A stretch of 64,000 bases of DNA from Polytrichum commune (GCA_950295325.1 OX485809.1:21328001-21392000), one strand, 5' to 3'; counted from the stretch's first letter, positions 25,312 to 39,167 are shown. Program-made: numbers and translations. The notes: generated by a model not told the origin, from the sequence alone.

Positions 25312-26252
25312 TACCTCTAAGTATGTTTTTTTGCAAAAACCGCTATTTATGTAAAAACGTTTTACCTCTAAGTATGTTTTTTGCAAAAACCGCTATTTAT
25401 GTAAAAACATTTTACCTCTAAATATGTTTTTTGCAAAAACCGCTATTTATGTAAAAACATTTTACCTCTAAGTATGTTTTTCGCAAAAACCGTTATTTAT
25501 GTAAAACATTTTACCACTAAGTATGTTTTTTGCAAAAACCGCTATTTATGTAAAAACGTTTTACCTCTAAATATGTTTTTTGCAAAAACCGCTATTTATG
25601 TAGAAACATTCTACCTCTAAATATGTTTTTTGCAAAAACCGCTATTTATGTAAAAACGTTTTATCTCTAAGTATGTTTTTCGCAAAAACCGCTATTTATG
25701 TAAAATATTTTACCTCTAAGTATGTTTTTTGCAAAAACCGCTATTTATGTAAAAACGTTTTACCTCTAAGTATGTTTTTCGCAAAAACCGCTATTTATGT
25801 AAAAAAATTTACCTGTAAGTATGTTTTTTTGCAAAAACCGCTATTTATGTAAAAACGTTTTACCTCTAAGTATGTTTTTTTGCAAAAACCGCTATTTATG
25901 TAAAAACGTTTTACCTCTAAATATGTTTTTTGCAAAAACCGCTATTTATGTAAAAATGTTTTACCTCTAAGTATGTTTTTTGCAAAAACCGCTATTTATG
26001 TAAAACATTTTACCTCTAAGTATGTTTTTTTTGCAAAAACCGCTATTTATGTAAAAATGTTTTACCTCTAAATATGTTTTTTGCAAAAACCGCTATTTAT
26101 GTAAAAACGTTTTACCTCTAAGTATGGTTTTTGCAAAAACCGCTATTTATGTAAAAACATTTTACCTCTAAGTATGTTTTTTACAAAAACCGCTATTTAT
26201 GTAGAAACGTTTTACCTCTAAGTATGTTTTTTGCAAAAACCGCTATTTATGT
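25312..26252. repeat. 50-bp minisatellite, about 19 copies, just after the LINE stop codon
   Basis: The unit contains TACCTCTAAGTATGTTTT, GCAAAAACCGCTATTTATG and TAAAAACGTTT. The marker CCGCTATTTATG (one copy CCGTTATTTATG) occurs 19 times at 48-51 bp spacing. Units differ mainly in homopolymer length and at the CG/CA position in AAAACGTTT. GTAAAAACGTTTTAC is nearly self-complementary. The array starts about 30 bp past the LINE stop (26282, minus strand), so it sits where the LINE 3' untranslated region should be. Confidence 0.95.
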
Positions 26253-26281
26253 CTTTATTTGTTTTCTTTGTCTTGGCTCAT

Positions 26282-29200
26282 TTATTCTGTGGGGATTGCT
26301 TGATTGTTTTCTATACGTCTCTTGTGTAGGAGGATTGAGCTAGCAAATTGTATGGCAATAGTGTTTATTGCTTTGAATGTATTTTTAACATTATTTTCGG
26401 GTATTTTAAATGTTTGTTCAAGTTGTTTCATTGATGGGATGTGCGTGGTTCCTCTAGCTCCTGCTGTTATGACTATAAGTGGGTCTACTTTCCATCCTTG
26501 TTGGGTGATGTCGTTAATTAATGGTTGGTATTTTTGGATTTTGTTGTTGATTGTATCTTATGAGAATCTATCATTAGTGTATGTAAATTCGATGAATTGT
26601 ACCGTTAGGTTGTTGGTTGGGTGTGGTGGTGGGGTGCTTTGGTGCGGGAGTTCTTTTATATATAGAAGGTTAGGTTTGAGTCTAGCGTTGCAGTGGCATC
26701 TTTGTTGTATACATGTACATGTTAGAAGCCATGTTGGGACTGTATTTTCTTGTGGGTTGTTGTTAAATGTTCCTGCGTTTATGAGGGTGTAGCATCTTGA
26801 CTTTTGTGATGATAGGATTAGTTTTCTTAATTCCCATATTGCTTTGTTATGTCTTTTGGTTCTGAGGGAGTGTATGTGATGTTGGTTGCATTTTAATAGT
26901 ACGTGTAGCCATGTGTCTGCATCTGGTGAGTTACAGATTGGGCATGTAATGGATGAGAATCTTTCTCTGCCAAAGAATAGTTGTTTTCTAGCGTTACCCA
27001 TATATTGTCCGGTACTGAATTTTAGGATACTAGTCTTTTATGAATCTGTTATTGTGGGGTTAGACCAAAAGTGATTAGATATTTCGTTGTCTATGTCTGG
27101 GTTTGTTGTTCATTTATTAATGTTGGGGAATTGTATTGCCAATTTTTTTAGGTTGTTATCTTTATCGTGTTTAGTGAGGTATGTTTCAAGGCATCGGACT
27201 GGGCCTTTATCAGGTCTTTTGTTTGGTCCCGTCCATGTGTCTTTTTGGAAGTAGTATGGTGTGGTATGTGTAAATTCATATGTTTTGGCAACAAACCTAT
27301 ATTGTTTTTTAGTGCCTTGTTTTGCAAGTTGGTCAGCTTGTTCATTTCCGTCAATGTTTATGTGTGTTTTTACTTTATATATCGTAGTGGGTTGTGTTCG
27401 GTTTTTTAACATTTCAACCATAGATGTCAGTATGATTTTGTCAGCATGGTTATTATGATGAGTTGGGTGTTTTATTTGTGTGTTGATTACATATAGGCAG
27501 TTTAGACAGTCTGTAAATATGTGTGCAGGTTCGTTCGGGTATTTGGTTGTGATTATTTTGAGGGTTTTGTATATGGCCATTAATTCGGCTCTAAAGCTGG
27601 TTTGTAGGCCGGACAGTCTTTTTGATATACGTATGTCTATTTTCGTTGGGTTATAGATACCATATCCAGTTTTTTCTTTCTTCCATTGCCCGTCATTAGC
27701 TTTCATGGGTGGGATAAACGAACCGTCGGTGTAATAGCTATATTGTGGTAGGAATTTTAATGTGTGTTGGGTTTCGTAGTTTGGTATTGGTGGTATGGGT
27801 GTAATTGATGAGTTATTATGTGGTGGGTAGAGTAGTTTGTTCCATTTAGTGTTCTTGTTTACGGGTGTATTATTTGGTGTGGGTGGGGTTGTTTGTATAT
27901 GGTATTGTGCTATTTGTAGGTTTTCTATTGTTGTTTTGATTGTGTCTATTTGGTTGGGAGTGCCAAGATTATTGTGTTGGTGGTGGATGCAGAGTATATG
28001 TATTGCTAATGGTTCTATTTGTGGTTTATTGAGGTTTTGAGGGTTTGTTGGTACATCGTATGTAATGGTATCTGCGGCGAAATGGGCTAGGACATATGTG
28101 TCTGGGAACGGTCCTGTATGTGGTGAGTAGTTTTGGTACCAATTTGTGTCTGGTGTGACTATTAGTGTGACGGTGTCTGGGTCATTTCTGGCTGCTAGGC
28201 GTGCCCAGTGTATTGCTTGTTGAGTCATTTCTTCGTTTTGTGGGTGGGCATAGCCAATTCCGTGCCATTTGTATTGGAAAGCAGTGCCTAATGATCCAAA
28301 ATTTTTATCTCTTGTGAATGGTGAGAAATATTTTGTAATATGTGTAGAGCATGTCATTGGTGAAGAGAAGTAGGAGTGTGAAATGTTAAATGCTTTTGTA
28401 ATGGAGTCAAGGAGGTTTTGTGGGAGAGTGTATGGAGATGTTTTAAGTGGATTTTTTTTTGGTATTTTAGAGTTATATCTTTGATATAGCCAGACTACCT
28501 TAGTTTCGAATGGTTGTGGGGGTGGTATTAGGCCGTATGTCCTGTAGGTGTCTTTGTTATATTGTTGTCATAGCCAATTTAGTCTGGTGGTTGGGATGGT
28601 TATGAGATATCTCCCTGTGTCTTCGTATATGTGTGTTATTTCGTTTTGTATTTGTATAGTATGTTTCGTTGTATTAATGTCTCTTTCTGGGTTGCATTCT
28701 ATTATTGATATTTGGGTGTGTGGTGTTATTGTAGGTGGTGATATGAATCTTGGGTCTTTGATTTGTATGGGGGTTATATGGGTATGAATTAGTTTGTTAT
28801 AGTGGTTGTGTTGTTGTCTTGTATAATATTCTTTTAGTAGGTTTATGTTGTGTTCGATTACTGAGGGATGGTTTGGTGGGAATAGTTCTTTTTGTGGCAT
28901 CCACTTGTAGTATGTTGCGTTGTTTTGGAGTGACCATTGGCATAGGTATGTGTTAATTTTTTTTGTTATTTTATATTTGTCTTTCGTTATGTTTGCTTTG
29001 TGCTTTAGTATGTTGTATATGGGGAATTTGATTGGGTTATTTGTTATGTTGGGGGGTGGGTTTGGTTGTTGGGGTTGTTGTGTTGGTGGCGGGTGTAAGG
29101 GGTTGTCTAAGATTCTGGGTAGTAATTCTCTATTATCTGATATGTATTTTTCTTGGAGTGTGCGGGCTTGTGGGTGTCTATTACATTGGATTGGACAGTT

Positions 29201-29487
29201 TTGGTTACAACTTTGTTGACAGAAAAATTGTTCTGCTATGTGTAGTGCGCTTTTTATTAGTTTTGTCGGGGTTTTATAGTAGGTTTGAAAGTCTTTTGGT
29301 GACATTAAGTGTGTGCCATTGGGAAGGGAAATGTGTTTTATTTTTTGTATGTTTAGTGTTAGGAGTTTATATAGTAGTTTAAGAGATAGTTCTTTGTTTA
29401 GTTGTGGTAGTACGACTGTGGCCTGGGATTTCCATTCTGTTTCAAGTTCAGTTGCATGGAGCTGGAAATTTGTTTCTATGCTTTTGA
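26282..29487 (-). pseudogene. LINE ORF2, C-terminal part with RNase H
   Basis: This is one continuous minus frame with stops at 28568 (TGA), 27110 (TGA), near 27050 (TAA) and 26558 (TAA), then the apparent natural stop at 26282. No frameshift was found. An RNase H type I domain lies at about 27300-27760, with YYTDGSF, FRAELMAIYK, HIFTDCLNCL and VKTHINIDGNEQAD supplying the expected Asp-Glu-Asp-Asp carboxylates. Downstream are a CPIC...HVLLKC Cys/His segment, the Cys-rich CTCIQQRCHC, and the conserved tail ending LLHKRRIE. Upstream is a His/Cys cluster (CQQSCNQNCPIQCNRH). The stops make this copy unable to encode a full ORF2. Confidence 0.8.
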
Positions 29488-29640
29488 CACTACAAGGAAA
29501 TGGCTGTCAAATTGACTGAAAGTTGACAAAAAATTGTCCGAATTGACGAATGTCGTATTTTGGTGCTGAGTTTTGTCAACTTCGGAATTTTTCAAAGCAG
29601 TTGACAAATTTTTGTCAACTGCTCATGACGATTACAGCGT
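29488..29640. promoter_or_regulatory. CACTA left terminal inverted repeat and subterminal motifs
   Basis: After CACTACAAG come clustered copies in both orientations of a TTGACA/TTGTCAA motif, for example AAGTTGACAAAAAATTGTC, TTTTGTCAACTT, and GTTGACAAATTTTTGTCAAC, which is a near-perfect palindrome. In En/Spm, TnpA binds short subterminal repeats to bring the ends together; these motifs are the obvious candidates here, by inference. Confidence 0.7.
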
Positions 29641-30728
29641 GGATTTACTAGAAGGGCTTTAATTCAAAATATTATCGTTTTTACTGAAAGGATTCATTTT
29701 TCTTAACATACCCGAATTTACTAGTTGCTTTGAATGCATGTACTTCATTTTGAACATGCGCATGGAGTCTACATAGGGTAACCAAGAATAAAATGTACGG
29801 TTCAATATATAACATGTCTTTTCATTACATGCATGTTGTGTAATATGTAATATCATTTACAAGTGCATCGTTATTGACTACGTTTACCCAACATATTTTT
29901 GAAATCAAAATTCTATAATTGTATGTGAGGTCATTTATTCATAAGTAAACTGCATGCCATCCCATTTGTCTGTTACAATGTGTTACAATATTCTAAGGTA
30001 CTTCTGTAGTTGTTCTATTAATATTCCCTTCATATACTACATTCTTATTGTACTTGAATTTCAAACATTGACAACTTATCAATCACGCAAAACAAAATAT
30101 ATGTACATGCACGTAACAAATGTTAAGTCTTCCAAACTCAGAGTATGATTTTTTGAGTGGTTTAGGCAACATAAGGCCTACAATCTTCCGTCCACCAAAA
30201 AAAAATTAGTATTGCCAAATCTCTCATTTATAAATTCCTGTCATTGTTTATGCAAATAAGCAAAAATCAAAATATTCATGTTCCTAAAATTCTGAGACAA
30301 TAACCTTTTGCGGACATCCCCCTATCTTAACGATCTCCAAGGAGTATAAAGATCCCATCCTCCACACTTCTGGGCATTGTAGTATTCCGCAATATCTGTA
30401 GTATTGTCGATAATTCGGATGCTCTCTCATGTTCCCTGTCCAAATTAACGTCCATCCAGGGCTTAAGGTCATTGCACATACATTGCTATGGTTTTTGAAC
30501 TGTTATGTCAATGTAGTACAACAAAGTGTGCCTTAATCTTAACATGTAACCGACCTTACGGTCCCTGGATATACTTATGAGCAATTACACTAATGTGGTA
30601 TGAATATTACGGTGTTTTGTTACTTCAAAATGTAAGGCACAGTAGGAAACAATTGATAAATGTCCACTCCCTCCCGACTATAACCACATTCAAAATTGTA
30701 CTACTGGGTTTTTCATCAACCTTACCTC

Positions 30729-33700
30729 TCAATCTTCGTTTAGCTCTGACTCAGTTAAAGACGCTTCTGAAGTCGAATCTTCTGTAGAACTTGCGGCTTC
30801 CTCAGAATTGGTGGCCTCGTTGCTGTCAATGTCTTCTTCCGCATGACGTCTTCGGCGTATGTTTCGGTGTTCCTGGTCTTCATTTTGTGCTCTCGTTCTC
30901 CTACGAGCTTCTGGTCCCCTGTACCGTCTTCCCTCTTCCTGTAATTCATCCTCTCCGCTCCCTACATTGTTTTCGTTCACTTCTGGTAGGGGTATGTCCA
31001 TGCCAACACGTCTGCCACGTCTGCCTCGTCCACCACGTCCACCACGTCCACGACCCCCCCGGCCCCTTCTTGTTACCCTGTTCCTTCTCATGACTGGTTG
31101 CAATATTATGTCTTCCCCTGTTTCTGCCATTTCTACCTCTTGCTCCCCCACTTCGCGATCCGGGCGCAACCCTTCAAAATCTTCATCTTGCCCCATTGCG
31201 AACAACTGTGCGTCCTCATTGTCTTCATTATTTGGTATAACTCTTCTCCCTCTCACCTCTTTCCTTAGCACTACTCTCCATCCTGGTGACTCCTTATCTC
31301 TTGAGAAAAACACTTGTTCACAGTGTCTAGGAAATGCAAAACTATCGAGGCAAATAGTTCCGTATCTCCTGTCATAGTTTGCTAGTGTGAAGCCCCATTT
31401 ATCTCGTTTTATTGTTGCATTTTCGCCTACATAGTTTGCCTTCACAAAATCGCACACTAAAACTACTACACAGTGGCGTCTATAATTCAATTCTAAAATT
31501 TCTTCAATGTGCCCTACATATTCTACATTTGCATTCACGGGGTTAACATCTCTGGTACCGTTTCTGCAAACTTGTTTAAATGTGGCAGCAACTCCACTAT
31601 CACAAGTTTTCAAAGGTTGCTCTGAACTAAGAACTCTATAATGATTTCCAAATGCGTACATTGATTTGTAAGCATGTGCTACGTTTAATGGACCTCTAGC
31701 TGTGTCTACTACCATTGGATTCAGTATGGCCCCTACCTGCTGATCACGTCTCACCTCCTCAATTACCCACTGTGCAAACTCTGGAATTTTGGAGAGTGAA
31801 GCTGGGTACGCAAACCTGGTTCTCCTCCCACGTCGACGTTGTTCACGTCGATACTGCTCCCGTTCCTGCCCTCTTTCAGTCACAACTTCCTCATACCTCC
31901 TGTAAAGCATTACAAGATTTTAGACAATTTTCCTTCTACATATAGCCTCTGCATTATTTAATATTGCGATACGAACGAACAAAACTAATGAAGCATCTCG
32001 AACTCATTCTGAAATACTAGAAATTGCTAGTAATTCTAGAAGTAAATGCCATTGATTAGAAGAAAAAGGAAAAAAAATATTAAAGATTCGTGTAATTAAA
32101 GCTAAGCTTGCTATTTTTGAGGCGACAAAAAGAAAAGCAATGACGGGTGTAGGGGAGTTAGAATCGAAATGAAGATTACTCATTCTTTTCTTTCATTCAA
32201 AACTGTGCATGAAATTTTCATTTCACACAGCTCCTAAGTAATAAAAATTTATATTATTACTTTCCTCGTGTGTGTGTAAAAAAAAACTATAAATAAATTT
32301 ATTGAAATTAAACTTTACGAGGAATCCTGTTTTATTGATTTTTCTAATAAATATACTGACTTAAAAAAATTATGTTAAAAAAATTAATAACAAATTTAAA
32401 ATAAAGAAAGAAATCATCTAATTTTCTTCATTTTTATAGTCATCATTTTTTATTTTGCTATCGTTTAGGACTTACAACTCTCCAAAATTGACTGTGACCG
32501 ATCTACATCATCCTACGAACTCCCTGAGTAACATACATTGTTCACACAAAACAGAAGAACTACATGAAAATACTTAAGTACTTATAGAATACTATGATAA
32601 AGCTTACCTTCTATACGGCTCCATGTGCTCCGTGTTGTCCAACACAAACCCATGGATGAGTTTCTGGAACTGTGGTGTCATCATACGGACTCGGTTGGCG
32701 CCTTCCAATATTTCATCATACATTGCAGGTTCCTCCTTATCATCCCAGGCACGCTTTGTTGTAGGAGTATATTCCGAGAGATATTCATTCAAAAATCCTA
32801 TGGACTCTTCCCTCAAATACCCGTAAGCCATACTACCTTCAGGTCTAGCTTTGTTTTTCACAAACCCTTTTAATCCCTTCATGTACCTCTCAAAGGGGTA
32901 CATCCACCGCGTGTGTACGGGACCACATATATACAATTCCTCAACCAAATGTATTGGAAGATGCATCATGATTACAAACACAGATGGTGGCAACTCTTTC
33001 TCAAGAGTGCAAATTGTTTCCGCAACCTCTTCTAGCATGGACAATTTTTTATCGGCCTCTATCACCTTTGCACAAATTTTTCTAAACAACCGACTAACCC
33101 GCATGACAGCTCCAACTACTTTTGGATGTCCAATATTCCTCAAGCACAGGGGTAATACCTGTTGCAGTAAAACGTGGAAATCATGGGTTTTCAAGCCACG
33201 TAACTTTCCGTCTTGAATTCTCCTGCTCAAGGATCCTACGTAATTGGAAGGAAACTTCAATTCCCGAAGCGTACTCATAAATTCCTGTTGATGTTGTTTC
33301 GACAATACGTATGGTGCATCCGGCTTGAAGTATGTTTGCCCATCCGCATTTCGTTGCAAGTGTAGATGTTGCCGTATGCCTCGTGCTCGCATATCCTCTC
33401 GAGATTTTGCACCATCTGTTTCACCGAACAGAGTACGAAGCAAATTGTCGCATACATTTTTCTCACAATGCATTGCGTCCAATGTATGACGGGTTGGGAG
33501 TTTCTGTCCACAATGCACAGTAACGGCTTTACTTTAGCACAGTGCCCCTTCGCCAAATCTGCCTACTTCCGTTACAGTATGCAATTTCTTTGAGAACACT
33601 ACACTGTTCTACTCGACTAGTATATTCAATTCCCAAACACGCATGACAGTCATGCTGCGGACTCCACACTCCTGCACTGTGAGACTTATTACCGCAAATC

Positions 33701-35949
33701 ATAAACCTCGCGTGTACAGTTATTCTCCACAATAATACTTGATCCGTGAATGTACTAAATTCGATACCTAGTATAATATTTAGCAGAAAACACAAATATA
33801 GTAAATATGGAGGAACTAAAAGCAAGCACAATCGATCTCACTCACATCCTAGTGGAAACTGCATACCTGTACTGTTCAAGCAAAATCACATCCACTACAT
33901 CTCCCGTTCCACACGAGCAATGCAAACTAAGTGCATACTTCCCACTAAGAAACTAAGATTACATCCTACATAACCCACATATGAACTAATAACTTTCATT
34001 ACGAATATCCCCCACAAAATAATTTTTTATAAAATAATTTTACCTCCCAATACGGTAGTTCAAAGAAGATGCTAATTCTTTTGACACCGGTTTTCTTTAC
34101 TGGATCGTGCTTCGCATTTGGACGGCCGCCGAGTTCCAGGTATGTCGTTCTCCAGGCTCCTCGTTGTATCACTGTCAATCCTGTCTGTCTATGTGGTGCC
34201 TCGTCATAGTTCGGACGTCCGTTGAATGCCGCTCGAGCTGCTCTCCAACGATGATTACGCCGCAGCCACCTGCGATTTCCTAAAAAAACTGTCTTGTGCG
34301 CATGTCTGGAATGCTCAGCAAATGTCCCTTCCCCGCAGATAGGACATCCAGCATATCCTTTCCCTGACTGACCAGAAATTAACGTATAGGCAGGGTAATC
34401 GTGTATAGTCCATATAAGCATTCCTCGCATGTTGAAGTTTCTTTCCTGTCCAACTGGTTTAGACATGTCAACCGTAGGTACGCCCACCCACAACTTCTTG
34501 AGCTCATGCACAAGTGGTTGTAAATATACATCGATTGTGTCTTCAGATGGAGAGTTAGGGCCGGGTATAATCATACTTAAACAAATGAAAAACCTCTTAG
34601 TCACTAGATAAGGTGGTAGATTGTACAACACTAACATCACGGGCCAGACTGAATGCTTTGATGACTGATGGCTATGGGGATTTACTCCGTCTAGGGCTAG
34701 GCCCATCCTAATGTTTCTATCTTCCCTACTAAACACAGGAAAATTATTTTCTATAAATCCCCATTGCTCACTATCTACAACAGATCTCATTTTTCTATCT
34801 ACAGAATGATTTGTCCTGTGCCACCGCAGATGTTTAGCCAGTTCAGGACACCTAAACATTCTTCGCAACCTTTTTATGACTGAAAAATAGCGTAACACTC
34901 GTGTAGGAATAGAACTAGACCCTGGTATGTACCTTGAATTTTGGCATTTTGGACAGTGGTCTAAGTTTAGGTTTTCTTTCCAATATAGGGTTTTACCACA
35001 CTGACAACAGTGAATTGTTTCATGTGACAATCCTAGTTTCAGCAGTAGACGCTTCATCTCATACGACGATTTCGGACAGGTATTGTCAGCAGGCAAGACA
35101 TCATACTTCAAGAAGGTTAATATCTCGTCCAAGCAATGATGGCTGACAGAATACAAGGTGCACAACGACATGAGAATAATGCTGAATTGTAACCTGCTGG
35201 ATTGTGACCCCTGAAACAATGGCTCCGCAGATTCTCTAAGTAATTCCTCCATTAAGGGTGTCATGTCTGGTTGTTCATCTTCAGATGAGAAGTCCTCGAA
35301 ATCCAAAACACAGTCCTCCTCATCTCGTTCTTGTTGATGAATCTCGTCCACCCGGGCGAAATAGTTTTCAGCCATCTCCTCGAAATTAATGTTTGTGTTT
35401 GGAGGGACTCCTTCAAACTCGTCCATATCTTGAGCATCTAGATAAATTTCCTCCTCTTCTACAACATTGCTTTCTTCAGGAAGTTCGTCACCGATTTCTT
35501 GTGGCAATACATCACCGCCTTCTTCACCGGAGTTCTCCCGCTGTTCTACACGGCGGTTCGGATTCCTCTGCAGAACGGGTGCTCAATTTGCAAAGTACTT
35601 GAAGCGAAAAACAATTACAGTGATGAGTGGATGACAAAATTCTGCACCTTCTACTTCTCGCTAATTTATGTGCACACAATGAACATAACTGTCATGCACA
35701 CAACCTCACGGGATATGCAGCTCCACGTACACAGTAATGGTAAGAAAATTAAAGTCCAGAACTCACAAGAAGAGGTTCCACAAGCTCGGTGTCGCGTCCA
35801 TACTTTCGATGATGAGTTTCTACTGTCTGCACCGACTGCGTTTTAAATCCATGGCACTTTTCACATGCACATGGATACCTTGTTATTCCTTGTCGCGCTG
35901 CCAGGGCCCTCTCTATGTGGTAGGCCTGTCCAAGTGGTGTTGGCCTCAT
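30729..35949 (-). CDS. TNP2-type CACTA transposase (TnpD-like), 4 exons, uninterrupted
   Basis: Exons are 35949-35767, 35567-34044, 33503-32608 and 31899-30729, with GT-AG borders and matching phases. They give 1257 residues with no internal stop. Exon 1 carries the transposase-associated N-terminal domain (YPCACEKC, then HHRKYGRD). Exon 2 opens with a long acidic stretch, then a zinc-ribbon-like CCQCGKTL...CPKC, then the TNP2 catalytic core ([41 protein letters not shown]). Exon 3 has [15 protein letters not shown] and the DUF4218-like region ([20 protein letters not shown]). Exon 4 has a DUF4216-like segment ([21 protein letters not shown]), an Arg/Gly-rich stretch and an acidic Ser/Glu tail. 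The protein cuts and joins element ends in the nucleus. The ATG at 35949 is the first in frame. The upstream GTG-initiated extension to 36015 was not used. Confidence 0.88.
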
Positions 35950-36399
35950 CTTGTAGGTCTCTGCAGTGTAACAATACTGTGTGATTATTCTGCTTGAAAA
36001 AATTCCCAAACACACGTGCCTATGTAATTCTGCCTATGTAGCGTTGCTGAGAAAACAAAGATTATATTGACAGAGTTCATGATGCTAGATTAATAGTATG
36101 ATCACTATAGGAAGATTTCGTTCCAACTACACTGAACATGTTTAATTTGCTCTACCCTGTAAAAGACGCATGCAATCACATCTTGAGAAATTTTGTACAG
36201 TATAGAGATCTTCTTTGAAATTAAGTGGTTGTTGTCATTAAACCCTAATCCTGCCTGAGTTGACAACACAAGCTCCACAGTATTTACTGCTACGGCAAGG
36301 AGGGCGCATTCTGAATTCTGTAGAAAGCTGTACAGATTTCCGTAGGTAAGTTCTAACCCTACTCTTCCACTGCAGAACATGCGACGAGGGTTTTAGAGC

Positions 36400-37990
36400 G
36401 GTCTTACCTTAGCAAACTCCTCTTCAGGTATTAAACATTCCAAGCAGAAACTTCTCGTCTATGTTAATCTGTATATTCATGACGAGTCTAAGATATATTC
36501 ACCAATTTCTCATCACCTCCTCATGTCCTAGTCAGCAAATGGTCAAGAAGTTTATGTAGTCGTCTAGATACCTTGAGCAATTCCTGAACAAACACAACTG
36601 CGCACGATGCTAAGTAAGCTCACCAATCTCTTCGCTTCCTATGTCCTCATGGTAAGGAAAAGATCAAGATTTTATAGTGACTTCTTCTACCTCGAAAATT
36701 TCCTGAACGAGCATCACCTTAAAAATTTATGCCAAATGATGGTGCATCATGTGCGATCCATGAGAGAAAGATGATGCCGGCCGTAGGTCGGCATGAATAG
36801 GCAAGAGATTCTTAGACCATGAGCATTGTCTCTACTCGTACATTAACTCCTATGTGAGGCAGAGGCGGGCTGGGCTGTTACAATCTGTTGAATCTTCAGA
36901 GCCAGAACTCTACCGTTGGTGGGCACACTTGGACTGGGGCCTCTTCGTCGACTCACCTGCCTCCTGTTTCAAAGCATGCCAATGACTACAAGTGTCAGTA
37001 TTGATTTCACATAAAATGCAAGTCAAGATTGATGAAGTAGCTGCTGTGCCTACATCATAAACAGACAATTCTCGATGACATACTTCCCATTCTTTGAGGT
37101 TTCTGCACAGCATTCAGGATACCAAGAGTCTTACCTCTGAATTACCGCAATTACCACACGTGTAACTATTGACTTCACATTAACAAGCAATTCAAGATTG
37201 ACGAAGTAGCTGCCTTTCCTACATCATAAATAGACAATTTTTGATAACATGCTTCCAATTCTTCCAGGTTTCAGCATTCAAGAATGTCGAGAGTCCTACC
37301 TCTTAATTCTCTCTGTCACAAAAGGCAATCCACAATGGTGACGTGTTACAATGGTGTTCTGTAACATTGTGACAAGTGAAGCAGAGTGGGTAAGTAGCTC
37401 TACTACGACACACATCGAGTTTGAAAAGCTGTGTAAATTTTAGATTCTCAATTTCTTCATCTCAATGCTGACTCCTAAACCATTTTCCTACTTTTCCACT
37501 TGACAATGCTACCTTCAAGTTGCAATGAATTTTTAATTCTGCATGGCACGAATGATTTGATGTGAAAATGTTTGATTGATTTCTCTCATTCTGCAGGATT
37601 TTCTCAGTTTCTGAATCTCTAAATACCAACCCTACTTTTCCACCTGACACCTTCCAGTTGTAATAAGTTTCTAATTCCGCATGGCATGAGTGATGTGATG
37701 GGAAACTAGTTTGATGAATCGCTCTCATTCTGCATGAATTTCCTAATATCCTGAATCCCTAAGCCCTAACTTGCTTTTCCACTTGACAATGATACCTTCT
37801 AATTGCAATGAGTTTCTAATTCTGCATTGATTCCTCAGTTTCTGAAACTCCAAATGCTACTTTTCCACTCAATGGAAAACTCTTCATGTCTCTCATTCTG
37901 AATCCATGAGCCCTCAGCCTACTCTTCCCACTTGACAATATGCCTCCCGGTTGCAATGTGTACTTGCATGGCATGAGCAATGTGATGCAA
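36400..37990. repeat. Tandem-repeat-rich centre of the CACTA element
   Basis: Three repeat blocks lie between the divergent genes. Around 36430-36730, units share TCACCAATCTCTTCG/TCACC...CCTCATG and AATTCCTGAAC. Around 36990-37310 two units of about 180 bp share GATTGATGAAGTAGCTGC, CCTACATCATAAA and CAGACAATT. At 37480-37990, four to five units start CTTTTCCACTTGACAAT and share TTCTAATTCTGCAT and TCTCATTCTG. The TTGACAA core recurs here and at the element ends, so this region may be a promoter or enhancer for both genes and a TnpA-binding cluster; that is inference. The short open frame at 37940-38350 is not supported as a gene. Confidence 0.7.
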
Positions 37991-38716
37991 TGTTTTGCAA
38001 AACTATTTGATAAATCAACTCCAGATTTACTTTGTTGGGGGTGTTGGAACAGGTGTTGTGTTGTGTGCACACTTGAAGTGGGCGAGTTCATTGAAAATGA
38101 CGAGTCGGCATGTTTGATAGGGCTCCTCCCTCACACACCCCTGCACATTGAGATTCAACTCAACACAGAGTCCAAATTCCCCCTGGTGCGTGGAGTGACT
38201 GCGTTTCAGCAGGTTCTGGGTGCAGTGCAACCACCTGTCCCTGTTAAATTTGGTCTCAGATGCTACATACCCCGCGACATTACTGGCGCGAAAAAGTTCA
38301 AGGGTTTTGTTTGTATTCTTCTCCCTCGCACAATTCCTGAACAAGCATGACACCTAAATGTCGAGGACTGAATTTCGTCACCAGGCACTTGGTGAGAGAC
38401 TCTTAGACCCTCGGCGCCATTGTCTCTACTCGATCCCCTGTGAGCACATACGAGATGCTACAATACTTAATCATGCAGATTCGTGTACCACTTGCCAATT
38501 AATCCACTCATGCTACTGGCTACCACAGCCTCACAACCTCACCAAATTGCGAAGGAAACACACCCAATTCATCACACTATACCGAAATCTCAAGCAACGT
38601 GGACACAAAACCACATCATCGACTATATATCTGCCCACTCCATCCTGTGCATGCACACAATGACTTAACCCTCCACCGCACGCAGCGCATCACGAATCAA
38701 CCCCGAAAAACATCAC

Positions 38717-38718
<2 letters not shown>

Positions 38719-38753
<35 letters not shown>
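38719..38753. repeat. (CT)n microsatellite
   Basis: A pure CT dinucleotide run of about 17 units lies inside the CACTA element between the divergent genes. Confidence 0.95.
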
Positions 38754-38755
<2 letters not shown>

Positions 38756-39167
38756 ATGATTTTTCATTAGGTACAGAATCTCAAAACCTTGGTGGAACTC
38801 GAGCAGAATGAGGAACATTGAATGGATATATGATATTGGGAGGCTGAGAACAGTAGTGGGTGGTGGGGGGCGCACCTTAACCCGAAGTTGCAGTAATTAA
38901 TGAATTGCAATTTTTTTGTCGTCATTGAGTTGTGTGTTGTGTAACAGATGGTGTTACCCGCAGTAGAGTGCAATAATCGTGTTGTTGTCGTTGTGGCAGT
39001 GGCCAAGCAAACCGCGGCCACCATCGCCATGCCACGATTGTTGTGTCGTCCAGGGAGAATTCGGGAAATGCTAACGTGGGGTCTGCTCATGCATGGTATT
39101 CGGGATGTTAAACTAGGGTTTCATCCATTTATATTGACAGAGTTCGGATGAATAGGGATATGTTTGG

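Noticed and set aside
25312-26252. Regular ~50-bp repeats considered as a CRISPR array
   Set aside because: There are no unique spacers; the whole unit repeats, and the context is a eukaryotic LINE 3' region. It is a minisatellite.
26304-29382. Plus-strand open frames with hydrophobic Val/Cys/Phe-rich translations
   Set aside because: They are antisense shadows of the LINE coding frame, which has RNase H motifs on the minus strand.
30859-31377. Long plus-strand frame opposite TNP2 exon 4
   Set aside because: It reflects the Arg/Gly-rich and acidic codons of the transposase read in antisense, with no domain.
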